Shown here: piece by piece, positions 45,684 through 57,942 of the stretch
How the letters are laid out: each line of letters starts with the position of its first letter
Numbering within the stretch: position 1 is the first letter of the stretch
Origin: Micromussa lordhowensis
Lineage: Eukaryota > Cnidaria > Anthozoa > Scleractinia > Lobophylliidae
Direction of reading: 5' to 3'
Length of the DNA stretch: 64,000 nucleotides
Assembly (NCBI GenBank): GCA_964020085.1
Contig: OZ026606.1
Location: 8,875,683 to 8,939,682, forward strand
The notes under the pieces: model-generated
What the model saw: only the letters and a program-made list of their open reading frames with translations
What the model was told of the DNA's origin: nothing
The model's database searches: none
Position numbers and translations under genes: made by a program

Positions 45684-46263
45684 TTTCTACTTCTGTCAAT
45701 GGGCATGGAGGGTGCCATTTCCAATAACTCCTTCATCTGGTGCTTAATCCACAAAAAAGACAGGTACTGCTTTGAATTTTTTATAATCAAGCCGCATACA
45801 GTACAACTAAAAATTAAGTCTGTGGTAAAGCAGCAAGTTTTTAAGTAGCCAGAGTTTTGTGAAAAGTAGGCGGTTGTGGGACCTGATAAACATCGTCTCC
45901 TAGACATATCTTGACTCGTGAAGCAATGAAAGTAGCCGATGAAACCTGACAGAGAAGCCGGCAAACTTCACCGGCTGCCGGCTCAGCTCTCATATACAAC
46001 CCTGGGTAACGCCCACCTAATTCTAGGTAAAATTGTTTCCTAACCTATGGTGTTACTGTTTTCAACTAAGGTGCAATATGGATGTTTCTTATTCGTACTA
46101 TGAGACTTCCCAAATGAAGAGGAAACTCGGCCCAGACTGGCACAAGCAACCAGGATGCCAGCACCAGCCACTGTTCAACATCCCGGTGGACCAAATCATT
46201 ATTGATGAGCTATATTTAATGTTACGTCTGGAAACAGGCCTAATCCTAGAAGTTATAGACTAG
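45684..46263 (+). pseudogene. DDE-like repeat-family gene, 3' portion
   Basis: Two exons, 45684-45763 and 46071-46263 (GT-AG, phase 2), continue the gene broken at 28818. The first encodes FLLLSMGMEGAISNNSFIWC followed by LIHKKDR. The second encodes PLFNIPVDQIIIDELYLMLR and ends at TAG. In family members I recall, GDYKFLL...WC.VHK and P.DELHLMLR blocks follow the SGDGARM block. The D-E-L-H position recalls the second catalytic Asp region of RAG1 (DALHCD). Homology to RAG1/Transib is a hypothesis. Confidence 0.55.
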
Positions 46264-46653
46264 GATGAGGTAGAAAATATGGACACAAATACATCCATCT
46301 TTTCCTGTGTAAGAGGGATACTCCTTCATATAAATCTTAAAGGTATGTGCAGCACTAAAGAGCATGGGTTTTGAGTCCTTTTGTCTGAAATAGGTTCCAC
46401 ATTTCGATAACTTTTGTCTACAATAGGGTATAGGTTTATGCGCAGTGGTTAGAATTAGGTATTTTGAAGTGGTTTTCAATTGAGTGGAAAGTTAAATTAA
46501 ATTGGAAAGTAATCAGGCAATTACTTAACAATAGGTTCATGCTTTAGCGTGCACTATCGAGTTATGGAGCACGCGGGAAGTTTGGAGAGCACGAAAGAAG
46601 CGTAAGAGTTGCCTGAGGCGATAGCCGAGGGCAACTCTAGCTTCTCGAGTGTT

Positions 46654-47061
46654 TTATAACATAGCCGGTGGAATTGTGCATCAAATCCGACGCGAAAAAC
46701 GGACAACAATATCAGAAGTGATTGTTGCATTTAACCCTTGGACTGTGAAGCGAATCGCGACGGCGCTGATGCCGAGTCTCCTTTCCCGTTGTTTTTCTCT
46801 TTTTCTGCTTCATTTAAGAACTCTAGCCCAAGAGAAAAGGTCGCAGTCTTCGTTTCGGGACTGGTGCGCCGAGTCTCTGTTTGTATCCATTATATTGTCA
46901 CGAAATATAATATTTTTCCCCGCGCTAACAATGGCCGCTCGCGCGAAAAAAAGCAATTCTGGCGAAGCGATTTGCTCACGCTATCAGCGTGCACTATCGG
47001 GATTTTGACCACGCCTACATATACTGAATTTGATTGCGCGGCTCTGCTAGCTATGTTATAA
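46654..47061. mobile_element. Possible MITE with 12-bp inverted ends
   Basis: TTATAACATAGC (46654-46665) is inverted at 47050-47061. A strong hairpin, AGAGTTGCC...GGCAACTCT, lies just to the left (46604-46638), and AGCGTGCACTATCG occurs at about 46544 and 46985. The true element may therefore begin further left. Confidence 0.4.
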
Positions 47062-48052
47062 TTTGTGTTTGGCTTTGGTTTTACTGCGGCCTTTTTTACG
47101 AAATTTTCCTAAAAAGTCGTTAATAATCAACATATCTTACTGCGTCCTCGTATGTTGCTGATGCTTATATGCTGGTGAATAAAAGACTTAGGCCTCAGGG
47201 ATTGCTGAGATCTGAATGAATACAATCAGTGATAGTAGTTACCATGCGCAAAATAAATACAAATGTAAAAACAAGAAAAAGGAAACTTTTCACTCTCTTG
47301 AGAGAGTTTGGATTTCACTGAGGCTTATTCAAAATTTCAGCTGATAGTGATAGCTATAAGATCTGAGATCGGCAAAATTTGGTGATAGCTGAGAAATGTG
47401 CTGAAATTTCACTGGTGACTAACATTTCAACAGATCACGCCATCTGGGCCCAAGATGAAAGTTCTTATGTTGTGAGGTTGTGTTTTGGTTTTTCTTGTGT
47501 AGTGCCTATGCCCATGCTTTTGTCGCCGCTTGCATGCTTGCGAGCTTATACTTATGGTTGTAATTATTTCGCTGATGAAATCTGTTTTACAAGAAGCGAA
47601 ATCACGCTTTTGTTTCAGACAAAATTGGAGTGTTATAGGGCGAAATGGCACTACCCCACACAAGCGTCAGTTCAAAAGCTCTGTGGGTTGGACTCGATAA
47701 CTCTATAATATCCCCCCGCCAATCTACGCGTGAGAAACCTATTAAAAAATGACGAATTCTAAACTTCTTGCGACCAACCGACAAAAACCAACTTGGTAGA
47801 GGCTGTGGAATGCTGAACAGATGGGCGCGCACTCAGCACCTTTTTTAGTCAAGGTAGAAGATATCGTGAAATAAGAAAGCTAAGGTTCCCAATTTGAGCG
47901 ACTTTCATTCTTTTGTCAATGTAAATGAACCCCATTATTGAAAGGATTTAGTCAGTAAGTAGATAATTCGACTTAAATAACCCATTAAACGAAATTGGTT
48001 ACTGCAACTTCAACTCTTGGGTATTCAATTACCACTTCAGTCTTTATTCCCA

Positions 48053-48058
48053 TATCCC
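48053..48058 (-). promoter_or_regulatory. Candidate polyadenylation signal for CTHRC1-like copy 1
   Basis: AATAAA on the minus strand, about 230 bp after the stop codon. Confidence 0.35.
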
Positions 48059-48286
48059 TTAACCGGCAAACTGAAAGAGGAGTTTTGCTTTCTACATAGT
48101 TCAAGAAGGTGAATTAGTTTTTTAAAATGCCCTTATTTCTTAAGATTTTCACTTTGATTATCAATCACACATACAAAACTGTTGTCTAAATCTGTTTCTT
48201 AGACTTCACACTGATTGCTCTTAGCTATGAAGCACCGTCAATATAAGTTCTAACCCTCCTACGAACAAAGCATCAGAATCTGCTTT

Positions 48287-49765
48287 TTAAGCCTGCGGGG
48301 GTGGTACTTCTTCCACATAGATCCGGGACACTGAGTTCCAGCCTGTGTACGCGTCAGCAGATCCGTAACCAACACAGTTACCGACCCAGAATCCAACGCG
48401 TACTGTGCCCTTGTGGACTTTTTCACACACGCCTTCGATTTGTCGTGGGCGGTGCAAGTTCTTTCTGCCGCCAGTTCCGTATACCATGAAGACCACACCA
48501 TCAATCGCTGCCGGAGCAGAGCACTCGGCGCCATTGAAGGTGAAATACCATCGTCTGCAGCAAATATGGCAGTTATGAAGGCGAAGATTGCCATTCCAAA
48601 ACACCCGCAGGCCTGTGTTGTCTGACTTTTTCTTGAAAACACATTCCTGCAAAAAATGATGGAGAAGATCAGGAATTAGAAACCACGATCGAAGTATAAA
48701 GGATCTGTACTTCCTGTATATCAGTCGATTGAAAATTAACTCCCTTTCTGTGATTACAGTAACCACCTACAATGTCAAACGTGACACGTTAGACTGGAAC
48801 ATTAACTTTGCAATTACGCTTTCGAGTCCTAATTTCTCTTAGAGTTGTTAAAAAATTCAAGAATGTTTGCTCTTTTTGTTTTTAAACTAAAATTAAAAAT
48901 TGATATATACTTTTTGGGCTCATGAAAGAAAAGAGTATCAGTCTAATGTTTATCAATGCCTCTCGGTTAAATCTCGGTGCCAGTTCTAATTCAATATTTA
49001 CCTTGATCAATCCAGTATCCTTGTTGTCGTTTATATTTTTCCAAACGCACTGTTTCCAGTTACTCCCCAATGCCCCAGGAAGTCCCTTGAGGCCTGGAGG
49101 GCCCTGGCTTCCTGTATTGCCTACATCACCTTTAGCTCCTCTTGGCCCTGCTTTGCCCGAGGACCCTTGAGGACCCTTGGGGCCTGGAGGTCCCTTGGGC
49201 CCCGGGGCCCCCTCACTTCCTGGTTTCCCTGCGTCGCCTTTCTCTCCACGTGGTCCCGTGGATCCTAGCGGCCCGGGTGAACCCGCAATGCCTGCTGGTC
49301 CCGAAGGTCCAGGGTTTCCCGGCATACCTGGGATTCCTGGCGCGCATAAACAGGCACCATAACCACAAGGTCCATGAGGTGAAAACTGCTGAGTGCCCTA
49401 CATGTGCAGAGGAAATAACGCTATTATTTTTCTTGAGCTCTTGATATGTTGACGCTTCATTTTATACTAATTCATTGATATGTTGACTTAACTAATACTT
49501 CTATTTTAGTTTGCAAGCGATTTAATTCATCAAACTTTCTTCTAAGTTCACCTTCTTATTTCCAGGAAATCTTTTTTCACACTCCATTCTGCCATAAACA
49601 TTTATTGACTGGGAAACTTATGGAAGAAGGCGCAAATGAACTTACCATATTTGGATTTGTTTTCCCGCTGCTGTTGGTTTTGGCTGCATAGCACATGGCG
49701 ATCAGGGTTGAAATCAGGAAAGACAACATGATGGTCGGTGAAATTTTCGTACGGGATGGAGACAT
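48287..49765 (-). CDS. CTHRC1: Collagen triple helix repeat-containing protein 1-like, complete, three exons
   Basis: Minus-strand exons are 49765-49646, 49397-49002 and 48646-48287, all GT-AG in phase 0, giving 291 residues. Exon 1 is a signal peptide plus a short Ser/Asn linker. Exon 2 has PCGYGAC, then 30 uninterrupted Gly-X-Y triplets and [13 protein letters not shown]. Exon 3 is the globular C-terminal domain with [35 protein letters not shown] and [14 protein letters not shown] [13 protein letters not shown], all close to vertebrate CTHRC1. CTHRC1 is a secreted glycoprotein that trimerises through its collagen part and modulates Wnt/PCP signalling and matrix. The collagen stretch here is longer than in vertebrates (about 12 triplets). 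Orthology to the vertebrate gene, rather than to a family paralogue, is inferred. Confidence 0.88.
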
Positions 49766-50345
49766 CGTTAGATATCTTCTGATCTGTAAAGAATATGAAC
49801 ATTAATGCGATTAATATTGACGATATGTACCTGCAGTATAGGATACTCGTTCATGTTTTTTACGATTTGTGATATTTGTTCCGCTAATTTTGATTAAAAT
49901 CTTGCCAAGTGCGATAACGAATAGAGGCTACATTTCTCAGCTCAATCTACCGCTTCATATTTTGACCAGCAAAACCAAAAACTGAGAAAGAACGAGACCG
50001 TGTTTTCTTGGTTATCAAATGAAACAACTGATTCCTGTTTGTAAATTTAGTGTAATAAAGTAGAGTCAAATATTTTCTTCTTACAGTTAACTAAGCTCTG
50101 AGTGATAAAAGTTCCTACGTTGTTCCTGTTGGTATCATTTTTAGGAAAATGATACACCGATAATATAACAGAACGCTCTTTCTCTATAGTGAACGACTTT
50201 CACGTACAAATTCTGCAAATGCGTTTTGAACATGATTGATTGTTCAAGGTAATCCTATTACAGGTAATAAAGCATAGTGGATAGAGTTCCTACCTTGTTC
50301 TTGTTGCTATCAACTGAAGATAAATGATGCATCAGTGATGTAACA

Positions 50346-53300
50346 GATCTTTTATCACTACACAGCGAGCGAGTTTCAAGGGAAAACACGTTTTGCTCAT
50401 GCTTACTTGTAAAATGAAAAAATAGTACAAACTGTCTTATTGGCTGGATCAGGTCTAAATCGCCCAATGACATGAACGTTTTCACTTTATGTTTGCTTTT
50501 CTTTGTTGTCATTATAAACGCGTTTATACACATTCGAGGTTTGATTACACACGGAAACTAAAGATAAGACTAGCAGCCTTATTGGTTAGATGGATTTCCT
50601 ATCGACCAGTGAAATGGGCTCTTATTTTTAATTTACTCTCTTCAAGGTAATTAGTGTCTTGGTGGTATTATAATTTGCAAAGTTAGCAATTAATATTAAG
50701 AAAAGGAACGAAAAACAATTTACAGGTTGGACTCCACTTTCAAACTGACAAACATTTCTTGTGAAAGACTGCACAATGTTAATCAACGAAGGCAAAGAAA
50801 ACGAGGTCGATCTAATTTGATTCTCTGTATATGATAAAAGTGACAAACGACATGGGCAAATCTTTCCTTTGTAACATAATATCATCATATATACGAATGG
50901 TTCTCAGCCTGACTGGGAAATAAAATGTGATTTGTGAAATGTTCTCATTCGTATTGAATATGATCAAACCTTAGATGATAAATTACACAAAAACTAATTC
51001 CTGCAAAAGGGAATTTTTCTGTAAGTAATCTTTTCCTGAAATGGATTCTCTTTCTGTATTTACTTTGCTTTGTTGCAATTCGTCACTTGGTGACCAGTCA
51101 CAAGAAAACGACGAAAAAAAAACAAACTAACAAAAAACAGCTCATAACAGCAGAGAGGAAGAAAATCGTGCGTAAGATGAAATAGTAAAACGAGCAAAAG
51201 GTTAAAAAGTATGTCGAAGTGAAATGAAAACTTACATTGTCTTGTATCGTTACTCAGGCTAAGTCGCATACTCGTTCTTCCTTCTTTGTTTAATGAAGAT
51301 TTCTCGACAGAACAAGTTTGTGAGACAAAATAAATTCTAATACGTGATACTATTGGTCACAACGCTTTGTTTAATGTTTAGTCGTGGATTCGTCCAATAG
51401 GATGAAGCCTTTTATTCTGGCTTTGTTTGCCACGGTTAGTTTCCCTTCTGCTGATGAAATGGTCCTGACATACACGGAATTCGAAAAATTCCATAGTCCT
51501 TAGATCCCTTACAATAAAATATATCACTGCCTTTTTTGTTAAAAAATAGGTCAGTTTAAAAAAAAAACAGTTGAGAAAAGACCCAGCTAAAAACAAGGTT
51601 TAGCCTTTTCAATTCCTTGAAATATGCCTCACGTATTTGTTAAGATTTTTGATATAACCAAAGAGAAGTGATTGTAAAACTAGAATCAACAAGAGCAAAT
51701 GCCCAACAAATTAAAAGTATCATGACTCAGAAAAAATGTCCATTATCTATCAACTGATCTTATTCTGTAGAAATCATTCGCCTTGGATTTTACCGTTTTG
51801 TAAGCAAAGGAACACTTAGCCTAAAGTGTTGCGTTCTTTTATTTTTTGAGTTTTGAATTCAGTTTGTTATTTAGGAACGTTGGTGGTTAATTGATTTTCA
51901 GGGCACCAAACAACTAAGCACGTTCGTCAACTTGAATTTAATATCTTCGTTTAAAGCTCGTGAAAATGATTCGTTCTTATAGAAACAAGAATTGATTGAA
52001 TGTGGGCATGTGACCAGTTATTTAGTTTCTCTCAATCAGTTTTAGGCGTCAGGCGGAACATTTAATAATTTATCTTCTCATTTTAACTAAAGACGAATAT
52101 TTAGCTCGACATCTGAACATTAAACTTAATTAAACGTATCTAAATCAATTACCTTTGAAGTAACACAGCGTTCCACTGGATTGTTTGAGCAGAAACAGCA
52201 AAAAAACTAAAATATAGAAGAGAAAAAAATAGAGTGAGGTTTAACAACAAAACGAGTGAAGGATTGAATCAATAACCAGAACTGAATAAAAGCTTACATC
52301 GTCAGTTTCTTGAATGCTTGAGATATGTCGCTTGACAAAACTGGAGCAAAATGATTTTCAAAGTGAACAAACTTTTTTGCTCTTCTTTATTTAAAGAAGT
52401 TCTCGTTAAAACAAGTTTGTGACTCAATATATGTGTAAAAAAATACAAAAAAAATCAAGATTTATTCTAACGGGCAGTGTTATTCGCTAAAACATTGTGC
52501 TTAGTTTTGGAAGATCCAATGGGATGAGGCCATTTGTTTCTGATGCATTTATGAAAGTTTGCATTGTGAGCAACAATACCCACGAAAGAAAACAAAATCA
52601 TGTTTCATTGAAGAAAAAATAATGCTCATTAACCTCAAGTTTAGTACGTTTCATTTTTTTTTTAAATGAGCTTAGAAAATCTATTCAGTAAGTTAGGACA
52701 TATTCAAATAATTGATGCCCTTTCGATTAGTAAAATACCCCTCTCTTTATCTCTACTGAAATGGCAGGAACAGTTCGTAATGATATAATGTTACCATCGG
52801 CTAGTCGGTGTATCGAAATTTTCAAGTTTTGGATCGTTCCATATTTCATTCAACTTTTGGCAGCAAAACTAGCACACTATTTTGTTAATGTGTCGCTTGT
52901 TATACTGTTATTTTCCATGCGAATGTCGATCAAGCAGATCAATGTCCTGCAAATTTCTAGTAGGCCAACAAATTTGATCACCTTGATCGTCTGCTGCATT
53001 TATAATGTGTAATAGAATATCAAGAACAGTTTTTCCTGTGGCAGTAGTAAATAAGTTAATGTTTCGGGCTTGTATGATTGTTATTGTTCATTCTTCTGTT
53101 AGTGAACCAAACCGAACTGTAAACAGTTCGTGTTTGATGTTTACACTGCCGGGTTTAATTTGAATTTGCAAGAGGCCTTAGAGCAGTATTGTGGAGAGTG
53201 AGCATTCTTCCAGGTGGGTCCCACGGCAGCTTTTTCAGTAAACTGCGAAAACGAACTCATGAGTAAAGGCGTGCCCTCTTTCAAGAGGATGTCTTGATTT

Positions 53301-54960
53301 TAAAAGCGGAATTATTATTGCTCTCGAAATGACGACAGGTCACCACGTTGTGTGTGAAAATCTGAATATCTAATTCACTGTCAGAACTCTCCTGGTTACA
53401 ACGTTATTTCTTCGTTCTACAAAAATATTTTCAAGATAAATATATTCTCAAATGAAAGAGTTTTTATCCATTAAGAACGTGATGAGTTTTTAATCTGGGG
53501 TCCTAGCCGGTTTACCGCGAGGATTACTAAACAGTAATAAAGATTAAAACTTTGATTGTGCATAATTATTCAATACTTATTAACGATATTGTTTCAGTCA
53601 TTGCAAAGCCACATTTTACTTGCTAAAACAAATCATTGGACAGAACATATTATAAAACTAAAATAAGGACTTTTAAAGTTGAAGAATATCTCGCGACACC
53701 GGGAAAATAAAACTCGTAAAAATACTGTAAGCGATTGATATTGAGTTTTACGTAGTCAGCAAAAGATTTCATTTTAGTTTGCTTTGCTGTGTTGTATGTA
53801 ACCCTCACATCATGAAGTTTGTCTTGCCACTGAATGTGAAAAGCATACACATAATCAGTTCTTGGATTATTGGAGAAACTTTTTAAGCGGCCCTACATTA
53901 AGGAGAGTTGGATTTAGCTTCATTGTTTTTACTGCCAGATGGAATTTTCTTCTCATGATCAACATGCGCTTGGCAAATATCAGTTGTAAGTCAATGCTCT
54001 TACCTGCTAAATGAATGTTTAGCTGGAGTCCATACGATGACAAGAATTACTTGCGATAAGGCCATTGGTGAGTTACTGGAGTTACTTGATTATGGTCGCT
54101 TTTAAATCTTGTCGTTCGCACGTGAAATCTCTATCACTTTACGGATTTCTCTTTCCTTGAAAAGCAAATAGAGGCCATGCGCCATAAAATCTTCGATTTC
54201 TGTTCAGATTTCCTCATGTTCTCTTGCCAGGGATAACACGGATAGATCCCTTAATAACGAGGGGAGTGATTTTAAAAGAGCTAAACGTTCGCGAGACAGA
54301 CTTTTTCGTTTCACAATATTTTTTATGCTTCAAGGTTCATGTTCCTTCTGGTTCTTTATTTACCATATGTCTACTGGTTTCAATAGTTCATTACGAATAC
54401 TGTCATCCGTATATGTGAAAGCTCCTCTCCATATCCAGTGAAATAGGTTAGCTTTGTTTCGCTATGTTTTCTCAACTCCAAACGTCAAGTTATGTTTCAA
54501 TCGAAATGGCTGATACAGTGATTAACAATGAAGTTAGTTTACTTTGCTCATTTTCTTGTCGTTTAATGTTTCAACAATAACTATTTCAAGTCTTCAATAT
54601 ATTCGCTTGGTATCACGCGCGCTTCTGAGCTGTTTTAATAATCAAGATAAACAAAACTCCATCTTCAGTCAGTTAAGTACATCAAAATCTTTATCAGTTT
54701 GATATTTTATACAAAAATAGAATTGAGTGATAAATGTGCGTTAAGAAGTGGACTTCGAAGCTGAGTCGCTCAGTTAGGAGACTTACTACGAGGGACTAGC
54801 TACTAGCAAAGAGAAGAAAACAAGCCAGGAAAAACTATGAAAGAAAGGACTTTGCGCAAGTGTAGCAAAGCAATTACCACGCAACCTGCCCTGGTCCTTT
54901 TCTCCTTGTGTTAGCTCCATTTCCACTCACACTGACTACTAACTGCCCTCATCTCCTCCC
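50346..54960. other. Gene-poor DNA upstream of CTHRC1-like copy 1, with repeated promoter-like modules
   Basis: I recognise no coding gene. Two diverged copies of a block (about 51230-51420 and 52290-52540) share TTACAT(T/C)GTC, a TTCTCG...AACAAGTTTGTGA motif and CCAATAGGATGA / CCAATGGGATGA. The same motif is in the 22/60-kb duplication (22679, 61109). They may be repeated leader exons or promoters. The remaining sequence is AT-rich with no visible motif. Confidence 0.45.
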
Positions 54961-54989
54961 TCTCAGTACTACTTCCACTCCCTTGGTTT

Positions 54990-55775
54990 AGTTTTTGTCC
55001 ACTGCTATTACCCCTGTCCAGCCCCCCTGGTTTTCTTCTTGTCTCGCCCCAAACCCTTTCCGGACTGTTGGTCATCCTTTAGTTTCTCTCGCCCTCTTCT
55101 CCTCTCCTCCCATTCTCATGGATAACGTTTTGTCTCGCCCCAACTCCTTCGCCCCATTCTTTTGGCATGTTTTTGTCTTGCCCCAGTTTCTTTTACCGCT
55201 CATCTCTCCCTCACAGTCTCACCCCATTCTCTTCGCTTAATATTCGTCTCGCCCCAATTCCAATGGCTATTCCTCCTCTATTATGTCTAACTTTTTATCT
55301 GGCCCTTCGCTTTGTCTGGCTCCGTTTTCCATTGCCTCCTTTTTCCCTTTGTAGTTTCGCCTTATTTTCTTGGCTTACTTTTTGCCTCTCCCCAGTCTTT
55401 CGCCTTCTCGTCCCTCTTATATTCTCGTTCCATTTTCCTGGCTTACTGTTTGCCTCTCCCCAGTGTCTCGCGCCCTCTCCTCCTTTTTATACTCTCGCCC
55501 CATTCTCTTGGCTTACTTTTGGCCTCTCTTCAGTTTCTTTCACATTCTACTACCTCTTATAGTCTCGCCCCGTTCTCTTGGCTTACTTTTTGCCTCAGTC
55601 TCTTTCACTTTCTCCAACCCCTTATAGTCTTGTCCCGTTTTCTTGACTTACCTTTTGCCTACCTTCTGTTATTTTCGCTTTCTCCTCTTCTAGTGCACTG
55701 TCACCCCATTCTCTTGGCTTAATTTTTGGCTATCTTCAGTTTATTTCGCCTTCTCTTCCCTCTTATAGTCCAACG
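54990..55775 (+). repeat. Pyrimidine-rich minisatellite, unit about 70 bp
   Basis: At least seven imperfect units contain CGCCCCATTCTCTTGGCTTA followed by CTTTTTGCCTCTCCCCAGT and CTTATAGTCTCG. The strand is almost all C and T. Further decayed units lie at about 56190-56277, 56975-57011 and 57568-57605, so later MITE insertions have broken one array. The overlapping frames full of Leu, Ser, Pro and Phe are artefacts of the composition. Confidence 0.8.
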
Positions 55776-56051
55776 GGTCCTCTAGAGGAGAATGATCAAT
55801 ACAATAATGTGTCAAAACGTCGGAAAATGACTGTATGGATCATTCTGCGCTGCCACTACCGTACCCAGTGCCCCGTTCTTTTGCCCGGTGCAGAAATGAA
55901 GCAGAAACGAAGATGGCGAATATTCCTTCCATGCACTTCAAGCGGTTCAGGGTCAGGTTTAGAAACTCGGAAAGGTATGACTCATGAATATTAACTTTGG
56001 AGTTATTTGGCGGACACAAATACAAATTATAAATTATACTAATTATACAAA

Positions 56052-56191
56052 TAACGCAGTGCGACTTCCAAACAAAGGAACTCGTACCAGTCCAGCCCGA
56101 CTTTCCTTTGTTTTGAAAGTCCCACTGTGTAACTTGTGTCCCAGCATAATTTATTCCGTACCATGTGACCGGATCTTGCAAAGGGCCTATT
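56052..56191. mobile_element. Partial foldback MITE, copy 3
   Basis: The right half matches 24460-24602 and 63786-63927, including CAGCATAATTTATTCCGTAC and the CAAAGGGCCTAT end. The left arm is replaced by unrelated sequence. Confidence 0.7.
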
Positions 56192-56277
56192 CTCTCTTCA
56201 CGCTCTGTTCTCCCTTATTGTGTCGTCACATTCTCTTTATAATCTCGCCCGATTATTCCCTCTTCCTTCCCTGTCAC

Positions 56278-56281
<4 letters not shown>

Positions 56282-56310
<29 letters not shown>

Positions 56311-56939
56311 CTCCAGTGCGCACGCTATTCATTGGTCACGCACGTGCCACGTCATTTTCAAGCGCGCGCACGGAGTCCAAAACTCAACAAAATATAGAGC
56401 TGATGACCTTTGCGTTAACTTTGTGTGCGAATATTTTTGTTGGATACTCGGTGACCCCCACTTTTTTTTCGGTAGATCAATTCCTTTTCTGATTCTTTCC
56501 ATTATACTAAAAAACAAAAAAAATCTGAGCGTGGGAAGTTTTAATTATTTCTCATATACTACTCAAATAGGGTCGAATTGGTACGCCTATTACAGGTATG
56601 CGTGACTTAAAGTTGTATTTTTTAAGGCTAATTCTAGCTGATTTTATGACATATGTAGCAAAGATCTATCATATAGGCCTATATATGCTGCGTTAAAGAC
56701 ACATAACTTAGATATGATTCTTCAACTTAAACATATGCCGATAGTAATGAATCCGGCCAGAATCGCCTCGAATGACTGGAAATCCTAGAAATGCTATGGT
56801 CTGTGATACGCCTTATCTTCAAAACGAGTTCGGTGACCCCCGATTTTTTTTACGTTTTTAATCTAATCTTATCATTTTCTACCTACAGTCAAAGTTTTAA
56901 AAAACTCTGTGCGTGGGAAGTTTTTGGGCGCGAACGTCC
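56282..56939. mobile_element. 658-bp nonautonomous DNA transposon with TTAA target duplication
   Basis: GGACGTTCGCGCCC at the left end is inverted at the right end. TTAA lies at 56278-56281 and 56940-56943. TTAA duplications occur with piggyBac- and Kolobok-type elements. An internal direct repeat, CGGTGACCCCC...GCGTGGGAAGTTTT, occurs twice (about 56448 and 56830). It inserted into the pyrimidine minisatellite. Confidence 0.8.
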
Positions 56940-57015
56940 TTAAGGTCTCGACATGTTTTTTTAGCTTGCTGTTTGTCACGCCTCAATACCCTCTTCACGC
57001 TCTGTTCCTCCTTAA

Positions 57016-57562
57016 AGTGCCCATATCATCAAAATTTTGATTTTCCCATCTGATTCTATGTTTCATGCAATGAACTTCGAGAAAAAAAAATTCGATTTGG
57101 ATAAAAAGTGATTTTTTAATGAAGTTTTAAAAACCTGAAAATCCTATTTTCTTGCGGTCGACCCGTGCCGCTGATCACATCATCGACATGCTCAGAATTG
57201 TGACGTAGATTCAGGAACGTGTGAGTTCAGGCTTGAACTCTGTAAATTTAGCTTCGTAGTCCATGCAAAATTCTCCCTTCCAGCATTTTGTATGAGCTAC
57301 TAACTTACATTTACAGAGGTAAAACAAACGAGATGAGTCAAGCCTGAAGTCACGTGTTCCTTAATCTACGTCACAACTCATTCAAAACGAAGGGAAGACT
57401 GGTGCGAATGGTGGACTAAAATGGCGGCAAATTTGAACGATTTTAAAACTTGATTTTAAAAATGATTGCATTTTATCGAAATCGAATTTTTCTTTCGCAG
57501 AAGTTCATTGGGTGATATATAGAATCAGATAAGAAAATAAAAAAATTGACGATATGGGCACT
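57016..57562. mobile_element. 547-bp MITE with TTAA target duplication
   Basis: AGTGCCCATATC at the left is inverted at the right (GATATGGGCACT). TTAA occurs at 57012-57015 and 57563-57566. The two halves are broadly inverted copies of each other (ACGTCACAA / TTGTGACGT, AATGAACTTCG / GAAGTTCATT). Confidence 0.75.
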
Positions 57563-57663
57563 TTAATGTGTCGCCCCATTCCCCTTGTAGTCTCGCCCAT
57601 TCTCTTGACTTTAAATACTCAATTGAGTAAGACCCCAGAAGGCGTAGTTTGAGAAAGCGTAAC

Positions 57664-57942
57664 TACAATCCTGGCCTAAAGGGTTTGGGACACTTCCCTT
57701 TGTTCTCGCTTTTTTAGGTGGAAACTGCGGGAAACCAACAATTTACAGTCATAAAGATAGCCTTAAAAAGATTTTTTTCCCCGCTCCCCCTGAACAATGT
57801 TGAAGTACTTTGACTGTAGAATATTTGTGATACATCTGTCACTCCCGACAACCAACATTGTTCAGGGGGAGGGGGAATAGATTGAAATGCTTTTTTTATA
57901 GAAAAATGAGAAAGTGTCCCAAACGTTTTGGCCAGGATTGTA
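57664..57942. mobile_element. MITE (TA-flanked), copy 2 of the family at 20116
   Basis: TACAATCCTGGCC ... GGCCAGGATTGTA form the ends, followed inward by TTTGGGACACTT / AAGTGTCCCAAA. The interior pair CCCCCTGAACAATGTTG / CAACATTGTTCAGGGGG is intact. Confidence 0.75.

Larger units (their letters stand above)
47340..50345. repeat. Local duplication, copy 1 (partner about 58180-60420)
   Basis: The CTHRC1-like gene with its 3' flank (47340-47910) and 5' flank (49766-50345) is similar, in the same order, to 58180-58740 and 59878-60420. Similarity is lower than in the 22/60-kb pair, so this duplication is older. The block 47910-48880, containing the C-terminal exon, has no counterpart in copy 2. 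Confidence 0.7.

Noticed and set aside
49142..49444. Plus-strand frames opposite the collagen exons (also 59143-59609)
   Set aside because: Antisense reading of Gly-X-Y repeats gives long Pro/Gly/Leu frames; the minus strand holds the real exons with splice sites.
55167..55722. Overlapping 85-136-codon frames rich in Leu, Ser, Pro and Phe
   Set aside because: They arise from a pyrimidine-only minisatellite read in several frames; no domain and no conserved start.
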